Source: Falciphora oryzae (Eukaryota; Ascomycota; Sordariomycetes; Magnaporthales; Magnaporthaceae). Taken from it: a DNA stretch of 12,851 bases. Both the position numbers and the translations under genes were made by a program. The notes under the pieces were generated by a model, which saw only the letters and a list, made by a program, of their open reading frames with translations, was not told where the DNA came from and did no database searches. Below are positions 8,671 through 12,851 of this stretch, one piece after another; the stretch's first letter is position 1; every line of letters begins with the position of its first letter. The DNA lies in contig JNVV01000117.1 in NCBI GenBank assembly GCA_000733355.1, positions 11,447-24,297 on the forward strand. Direction: 5' to 3'.

Positions 8671-8991
8671 CTAGTCCGCCTGTCCATTGAAACACCCTGT
8701 CCCAATGAGCGCCGCCCACTCCACGTACTGGTTCATCTTGTGCGCCCGGAGGTTTGCCCAGGCCCGTCTCTGCAGGTCGCAGCGGCCGAGGTGACAGGCC
8801 ATGAGCGTCTCGCCCTCCTCGTCCTCACCGCCCTCGGAAAACTCCTGGTCCTTGTTAAACAGCACCACGAGGCTTCCGAGGCTGTTCAACCGCAGCGGGG
8901 GCAGGTTGAATGCCCCGAGCTCTCTCGCCGTCGCGCACCTGCTTATTGAAATTGCTGGAATATGTTGACGATGGTTTGAGATTCCTTGCAT
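8671..8991 (-). CDS. Hypothetical small protein, 106 residues
   Basis: I do not recognise this protein. From about codon 20 nearly all third positions are G or C, unlike the surroundings, which is a strong coding sign. The first 19 codons are A/T-rich and read more like a 5' leader, so the N-terminus is doubtful. An AG acceptor-like site (AATAAGCAG) lies where the composition changes, so the true start could be an upstream exon or a lost one. The middle holds an acidic run (FSEGGEDEEGE), and the C-terminal part has CHLGRCDLQRR and WANLRAHKMNQYVEW. No signal peptide or membrane segment is seen. After the TAG stop the same frame stays open for 11 more codons to a TAA at 8635-8637, so the TAG may be a nonsense mutation. 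A TATA box lies about 50 bases upstream. Confidence 0.5.
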   Translation of the reverse strand: MQGISNHRQHIPAISISRCATARELGAFNLPPLRLNSLGSLVVLFNKDQEFSEGGEDEEGETLMACHLGRCDLQRRAWANLRAHKMNQYVEWAALIGTGCFNGQAD

Positions 8992-9042
8992 TGCTTGTTT
9001 TGTCTAGCAGAGTGTCTTTGTGAGAGGTGGGAGAGGTCATGG

Positions 9043-9051
9043 CCTTATATA
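9043..9051 (-). promoter_or_regulatory. TATA box for the small minus-strand gene
   Basis: On the minus strand TATATAAGG lies about 52 bases before the ATG at 8989-8991. It is followed by the C/T-rich CCTCTCCCACCTCTCAC, a common arrangement at fungal transcription starts. This supports a transcribed gene at 8671-8991. Confidence 0.45.
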
Positions 9052-9197
9052 CATAACAGGCAGCCTGGTATGGCTCGTGCTCCCAGTCACTAACCAGAGG
9101 CACGTGACATTTGTCATCTCAACAGGTGTGCGCTCATCCTCCCTGTCGGAGAAGATTCCACGTCATATCTGAGTGCTGGATTAAAAACCCATTATTG

Positions 9198-9245
9198 AAG
9201 AGGCTATATCCGCGCACTCCCCCTTTTTGCTAATGGCACTCACCC
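9198..9245 (+). repeat. Left TIR of the MITE-like element
   Basis: Starts AAGAGGCTATATCCGCGCAC and ends GGCACTCACCC. It pairs with 9629-9676 with a single mismatch (CTAATGG versus CTATTGG). Confidence 0.9.
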
Positions 9246-9410
9246 TACTCCACTTTTGGCCTGTGCACCACCCGTGCAGCCCGGTTTCGCTGCTTACCAA
9301 ATTTGGCCCGCAGTCAAAATTTGATGCCATTGGCCGCGCATTCGTGACAAAGCCACTAAGGCCTCAGCCACGGGATCCCCCCCAATTGACAGCCCCAACC
9401 TGCCCAAAAG

Positions 9411-9494
9411 TGCACGCAAAAAGTTGCACGCAAAGAGCTGCACGCGGAGAGATGCACGTGGAGAGGTGCACGCAGAAAGGTGCATGCAGAAAGG
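9411..9494 (+). repeat. 14-bp minisatellite, six copies
   Basis: Six consecutive 14-base units follow TGCACG(C/T)(A/G)(A/G)A(A/G)AGN, the sixth with TGCATG. A partial seventh (TGCAAAGGCGCCTT) follows. Units diverge by a few bases. GTGCAC and TGCATGCA words are palindromic. The complementary words GTGCACC, GCACC and CCTTTGCAC (9543-9564) occur across an A8T4 spacer, so the element can fold internally (GTGCAAAGG at 9494-9502 pairs with 9556-9564). Confidence 0.9.
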
Positions 9495-9628
9495 TGCAAA
9501 GGCGCCTTGCAACTTCCCAAAAAAAATTTTACCTTTACACCTGTGCACCTTCGCACCTTTGCACTGCTGCCCATGTGCATTTGTGTGGGTGCGCCACAAA
9601 AAGTTGCATGGCGGCCGATATCGGGGCA

Positions 9629-9676
9629 GGGTGAGTGCCAATAGCAAAAAGGGGGAGTGCGCGGATATAGCCTCTT
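9629..9676 (-). repeat. Right TIR of the MITE-like element
   Basis: Reverse complement of 9198-9245 with one mismatch. It ends exactly where the coding-like tail at 9678 begins. Confidence 0.9.
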
Positions 9677-9677
9677 A

Positions 9678-9779
9678 TTCAAAGCCCAGATCCAGAAATG
9701 GATTGCGGTGTTGGAAAAGATGGCTGCCGAGAACCGCCCGATTGACTTCTCGAGCTGGTGTAAGGCAGATCCGCTCTAA
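9678..9779 (+). pseudogene. Coding-like C-terminal fragment (33 codons) cut by the MITE
   Basis: Directly after the right TIR a frame reads FKAQIQKWIAVLEKMAAENR, then PIDFSSWCKADPL and a TAA stop. Composition and mostly G/C third positions look like a real protein tail, with an amphipathic helix followed by a Trp/Cys end. No start and no upstream part are found: the DNA on the other side of the MITE looks like promoter of the minus-strand gene, not coding. The protein family is not recognised. It may be a tail stranded by insertion or rearrangement, or chance. Confidence 0.35.
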
Positions 9780-10385
9780 TTGCCCCTGAATATTTCCATC
9801 TCCACGGCTAACTTGCTGCCCAGACACATACCTTGCGTTCGACATCATGGGCGACGCCTGCTCCTTTAAGGAGAGGAGTTTCGTAGAGGCTCCCACAGAC
9901 ATATTGTATCATATTATATGCGCAATACAAATAGCTGCCATGTGTCACAGCGGGTAGGGGCTAGAGAAAATGGCGGCAAAGAAGATTGTATTTTGAAGGA
10001 AGCCAGGCCGGAGGCCTAGGGCCTGGAGAAATCTCTATCTACTGTGGCCTGGAGGCCCGTGCAGAGTGCCTGGGCACGTGACCCCATGGGTGCCGTGACA
10101 CCATGGCACCCGAGCTGAGTCGTCACAAACTGCCGCGAACCGTAGGCTCGCGTCGAAAGGTAGGAATATTTGGGCCCAGGCCGTTCCATTTTGAGGTGAA
10201 CACTCCAGGCCCCGCTTGTAGGCTTTAGACACATCAACGGGAGAGCCTCTGGGCGTTCTCGAAATAAAAGTCAGAACTCCGCATTGGAATAATAATGGAG
10301 AAGGATACGAGAAAGGGTACAGGGAAGGGTACAGGAAAAAAAATGGGAAAAAGCTACAAAGGAAAAAATTACCGGAAAAAGAGAT

Positions 10386-10466
10386 ATCAGGGGCTGTTCT
10401 AGGGTAATCGGGTTTTTTGGTTTTCCCATACTATTTTCGAAAACCGCTTGAAAACCGGTTTGCGGA
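10386..10466. repeat. Possible hAT-type transposon end (low confidence)
   Basis: CAGGGGCTGTTCT is followed by GGGTTTTTTGGTTTTCCC and by two GAAAACCG words and GGTTT, a GGTTTT/AAAACC pattern typical of hAT subterminal regions. No matching inverted end is found in the window. The 14-base word GGTTTTTTGGTTTT recurs near 12665 but in direct orientation. Confidence 0.2.
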
Positions 10467-10469
10467 TCC

Positions 10470-10490
10470 GGGCCAGGGGCTCCCTGGCCC
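10470..10490. repeat. Perfect hairpin, 9-bp stem and 3-nt loop
   Basis: GGGCCAGGG, loop GCT, then CCCTGGCCC. It is very stable if transcribed. There is no T-run after it and the sequence appears eukaryotic, so it is not called a terminator. Confidence 0.7.
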
Positions 10491-10752
10491 TTGTAAAAAG
10501 CCTAATAAATATAGCTCCAGGCCCGCCAGAAGTATCCTTTTGACCAGGCCAACGAGTCGCGTAGATAGAGGCCCTGTAAGCCACGTGTGACTTTTGATCA
10601 GGGAGGGTCTGGGAGGGTTAAAGAGGGACAGGGCCGGCCGGCCTCCCAGTATAGAAAATCGAGGGGATCCGGATCAAGTGAAGAGAGTAGGGTGCACCAA
10701 GTTAACTCGTTCATTTTGACCACAATCTTTGCCCGTTGAGTATACCAAATAT

Positions 10753-10767
10753 ACCATTCGACTCGCC
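10753..10767 (+). repeat. Left Harbinger terminal repeat (15 bp)
   Basis: ACCATTCGACTCGCC matches the reverse complement of 12219-12233 exactly. The match stops abruptly at a T7 run, whereas the other copies continue TCGACGAGGGCAATCG. This left end may therefore have been altered. Confidence 0.65.
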
Positions 10768-10782
10768 TTTTTTTGCCCTATC

Positions 10783-12026
10783 ATGGATACCTCTCTCGTC
10801 ACCTCCCAGCCCCTGTCGCGGCGCAAAGTCCATCAGATCTTCCTCCTTTATATGCAGGCCATCACGGCCACCTGCATTACCGGATCTATATACGGCTTAG
10901 GCGGAGGCCTACGGACTGTGCATACGACGATCTTTTCCGGTGACAACCTTCTCCGGCACTGGCAAAGACCCGAGGCCGCCCCGGCCTTTAAGGAGCTCTT
11001 CCGAATCGACCAAAGCACTTTCCAGGCCCTCTGCGACTGGCTGAGCAGGAATACAGGGCTAACGGGGTCGAGGGGCGTCTCGTTGGGCGAAAAAGTAGCC
11101 TTTTTCCTGTACACCTGTGGCAGGGAGTCTCCCTTAGAGTCGTGGCCCACCTTTTCGGCCGCAGTCCCTCGACAACGCACCGGTATTTCCACGAGGTATT
11201 GCAAGCCATGCTGGCCCTCCACGTCGCGTTTGTGACGTTGCCGGAGGTCTTTGACGTCTCCTGGCCTGATTGCAGGCGTCAGGAGGTCCGGGAGGCCTTC
11301 GCTGGCTGCCTGGGAGCCGTCGACGGGACGCTGATCAACGCCAAAGTCAGCGCAAATGCGGGAGTTGCGTGGAGGAGTCGGAAGGGGCCTACTGCACAGA
11401 ACGTTCTGGCGGCCGTAGATCACGGCGGGCGGTTCGTTTTCGTCATGGCAGGCGCTGAAGGCTCGATGCACGACTCCAGATTGCTCAGGGAGGCCCAACA
11501 AGCCGGATTTCGAGTCCCCCGGGGTCATTTTTACCTTGGGGATGCCGGCTTTTTCCAGGGCACCGGGGTAATAACGCCCTTTATCACGACGAGGTATCAC
11601 CTCCAAAAACAAGGCCTTGCCCGGCCGGAGACCCCTGCCGAGCTTTTTAACCTGCACCATGCAAAAATGCGCGTTGTTGTTGAGAGGGCCTTCGGTGATC
11701 TCAAAGGCCGCTGGAAGATCATCAGGGGGACGCCGCCCGATTACCCTATCCGCTCACAAGTCGATATTGTGTTGGCCGTTACGGGCTTGCATAACTTCAT
11801 TTTGAAGAGGGAAGCCAGGGCATCTTCAGCATCCAATCCTGGTCCAGAACAAGCCAGAATTGAGGGAGAAAATGCACTTCGAAGAGCTCAAGTTGAAAGG
11901 GAGGCAGTGAGGCGAGGGCAGGAGATGGGCACAACGCAAGCGTCTTGGGGTCAGTACCGGGCATCAATAGCCGATAGGTTGTGGGTCGACTACCAGGCTT
12001 ACAGGGCTCGTGAGGAGACCCCGTAA
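10783..12026 (+). pseudogene. PIF/Harbinger transposase (DDE_Tnp_4 type), one frame break
   Basis: This DDE endonuclease would move the element. The first frame starts at MDTSLVTSQP and carries the N-terminal helical region (FKELFRIDQSTFQALCDWL, then SRGVSLGEKVAFFLYTCGR). The second frame carries the rest, VSLRVVAHLFGRS onward. The catalytic triad is complete: Asp at 11322-11324 (AVDGTLI), Asp at 11541-11543 (GDAGFF) and Glu at 11682-11684 (VVVERAFGDLKGRW). The frames join best near 11121-11127 (CAGGGA) if one base is missing, which would give a usual length of a little over 410 residues. A GTACAC...CCGCAG intron of 56 nt (11109-11164) would also restore the frame but would delete a segment conserved in the family, so I favour a frameshift. 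The C-terminus is charged (EQARIEGENALRRAQVEREA). Apart from this break the gene looks intact. Confidence 0.88.
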
Positions 12027-12032
12027 CCTGCG

Positions 12033-12059
12033 TTCGACTCGCCTCGACGAGGGCAATCG
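12033..12059 (+). repeat. Inverted repeat arm 1 (27 bp), internal copy of the Harbinger end
   Basis: TTCGACTCGCCTCGACGAGG, then GCAATCG forms a hairpin-prone arm (CCTCGACGAGG). It lies seven bases after the transposase stop and has the same orientation as the left end of the element. It pairs perfectly with 12203-12229 across 143 bases. Confidence 0.95.
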
Positions 12060-12202
12060 GGAGGAGTTACGGCTTGTTGATTGGGTCATTGGTTCAAAGA
12101 GGAGATTAGCCGAAAACGGCGACGTGGCAGTGGTTTTTGTGTTAGGATCGACAGGTCTAGCGTAGCGAAAAACGATCAGTTCCATGCACTAAAGGTAGCT
12201 TT

Positions 12203-12229
12203 CGATTGCCCTCGTCGAGGCGAGTCGAA
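12203..12229 (-). repeat. Inverted repeat arm 2 (27 bp), right Harbinger end
   Basis: Exact reverse complement of 12033-12059. Its outer part, extended by four bases to 12233, also matches the left end of the element at 10753. Confidence 0.95.
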
Positions 12230-12233
12230 TGGT

Positions 12234-12851
12234 GCCTTCTTCGAAGGGAACGGATAAAAATTGAGGTGGCGGCCGGCGACTGAATTGAAAGACCGTATCA
12301 GGCGTGTGTAAGCGTTGCCCATTTGGGTAACAAATGGGGTGGCGATCGTTTATGCTGTGGGTCTCTTGGGTCCAGGTGGGTATCGCACCCCAAAAGCGGC
12401 ACCCCTCGAGCTTTGCCGGCCAACTTGCGGTAATTTTTCGCGATGATTCCGGCGTTTGTTCTCGTCGGGACTTTGCTGCATTTTAATCGCCTTTTCGAGG
12501 CCGATTGAATGCCGTAACCCGCGGCCCGATTGACGTTGATTTCATTTACCTAGAAGCGAGTGGTGGTGTTTATGGTAACCTGCCCAATGGCGATCTCCGT
12601 AGTATCCAGACCCTCGACCCCAACGATATCCAAGAGAAAGACTAAGGGCGTGTTTGATACTAATGGTTTTTTGGTTTTTGTAACAAACTTACCTCGTGGA
12701 GACGGTCCAGTTTTACCCGCAAGTATCTCCGGGGCTACGCAAGGGGTGCACGTACCCAATGCTGTGACGGTTCCGCCACGAGCCAGACGTCCAGTGGCAC
12801 CGCCACAACTGTGGGGCAGGCGCAAGAGCGCAAGCCACAGAGAGGACTCGC
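12234..12851. other. Unresolved right flank, with overlapping open frames
   Basis: No recognised gene is seen. A hairpin CCCATTT/AAATGGG lies at 12318-12338. Three frames are open toward the right: plus 12487-12645 (ends IQTLDPNDIQEKD), plus 12554 to the edge, and minus 12550-12825. They overlap, and composition by eye does not single out one. AAGGGCGTGTTTGATAC at about 12647 resembles a hAT-type end, but no partner is visible. Confidence 0.45.
12587..12851 (+). CDS. Possible 5' end of a gene running off the window
   Basis: The frame is open from 12554 to the edge. ATG at 12587-12589 sits in a good fungal context (CCCAATGGCG) and would give MAISVVSRPSTPTISKRKTK, then GVFDTNGFLVFV, with a Pro/Arg-rich stretch (VTVPPRARRPVAPPQLWGRR). 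Just upstream, GATTGACGTTGATTTC...CTAG resembles a branch site and acceptor, so this could instead be an internal exon. No family is recognised, and an opposing frame of similar length makes this uncertain. Confidence 0.22.
   Translation, partial: MAISVVSRPSTPTISKRKTKGVFDTNGFLVFVTNLPRGDGPVLPASISGATQGVHVPNAVTVPPRARRPVAPPQLWGRRKSASHREDS

Larger units (their letters stand above)
9198..9676. mobile_element. Non-autonomous DNA transposon (MITE-like, 479 bp)
   Basis: Terminal inverted repeats of 48 bp, with 47 matches, enclose about 380 bases without a credible gene. The right one ends GGATATAGCCTCTT. Open frames on both strands inside it are overlapping shadows of a minisatellite. Flanking bases (CCATTATTG on the left, ATTCAAAGC on the right) give no convincing target duplication, so the superfamily cannot be assigned. 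It presumably depends on a transposase encoded elsewhere; its TIRs do not resemble those of the MULE or Harbinger here. Confidence 0.82.
9780..10752. other. Gene-free stretch between MITE and Harbinger
   Basis: No convincing gene is seen in about 970 bases. A 75-codon minus frame starts at 9902 behind the A/T-rich GCATATAATATG, but it has no recognisable domain and overlaps the plus-strand fragment. Other contents are short inverted repeats (GGGTGCC/GGCACCC near 10086-10109), a purine-rich tract at about 10290-10385, a hAT-like T/A-tract block and a 21-base hairpin. Confidence 0.55.
10753..12233 (+). mobile_element. PIF/Harbinger DNA transposon, compact
   Basis: A 1481-bp segment has short perfect terminal repeats (ACCATTCGACTCGCC at 10753-10767, inverted at 12219-12233) and holds one transposase gene that starts only 15 bases after the left repeat. 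Harbinger elements normally duplicate 3 bp (often TWA). Here TAT on the left faces GCC on the right, so the duplication is not seen and the exact ends remain uncertain. No second MYB/SANT ORF, usual in plant and animal Harbingers, is present. A small inverted-repeat unit lies between the stop codon and the right end. Confidence 0.75.

Noticed and set aside
9411..9494. CRISPR array
   Set aside because: Contiguous 14-bp units without spacers, in an apparently eukaryotic transposon; this is a minisatellite.
9675..9902. 75-codon minus-strand gene with a GTATGT...CAG intron
   Set aside because: Splicing the apparent 45-nt intron leads to an early stop, and no domain is recognisable.
10848..11660. 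270-codon minus-strand frame
   Set aside because: Antisense to the Harbinger transposase DDE region, with no domain of its own.

Overview
The window looks like repeat-rich DNA from a filamentous ascomycete fungus. The evidence is a short spliceosomal intron (60 nt, GT...AG, GCTAAT branch site), GC-biased third codon positions, and a set of transposon families common in Pezizomycotina: a Tad/I-like LINE, a FAR1-type Mutator-like element (MULE) and a PIF/Harbinger element. I saw no rRNA, tRNA, CRISPR, telomere repeat or bacterial-style operon. No species can be named from sequence alone.

Layout. (1) 1 to about 4.8 kb, minus strand: a non-LTR retrotransposon running off the left edge. ORF1 is gag-like with CCHC knuckles, and its stop overlaps the ORF2 start (endonuclease, then reverse transcriptase). 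Five lesions (three in-frame stops, two frameshifts) make this copy dead, but every domain is still readable. (2) 4.8-5.1 kb: gene-free, with a degenerate relic of a MULE end. (3) 5114-7854, plus strand: a complete MULE with identical 53-bp terminal inverted repeats (TIRs) and an intact two-exon transposase of 729 residues. (4) 7855-8634: a TATA-like motif, an exact 93-bp tandem duplication and a gene-free, hairpin-rich stretch. (5) 8671-8991, minus strand: a small unrecognised gene with its own TATA box. (6) 9198-9676: a 479-bp non-autonomous element with 48-bp TIRs and an internal 14-bp minisatellite, abutting a 33-codon coding-like tail. (7) 9780-10752: gene-free DNA with a purine-rich tract and a hAT-like patch. 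(8) 10753-12233, plus strand: a compact PIF/Harbinger element. Its transposase keeps the DDE triad but carries one reading-frame break, and a roughly 0.2-kb element with a perfect 27-bp inverted repeat lies just after the stop codon. (9) 12234-12851: unresolved sequence with overlapping open frames running to the right edge.

The genes do not form a pathway. The window is best read as a nest of transposons of different ages. The MULE is the youngest-looking and possibly still active, the Harbinger is nearly intact, and the LINE is decaying. The most useful leads are the intact MULE without a visible target-site duplication, the three copies of the Harbinger terminal motif, and the unexplained 7.9-8.6 kb segment.
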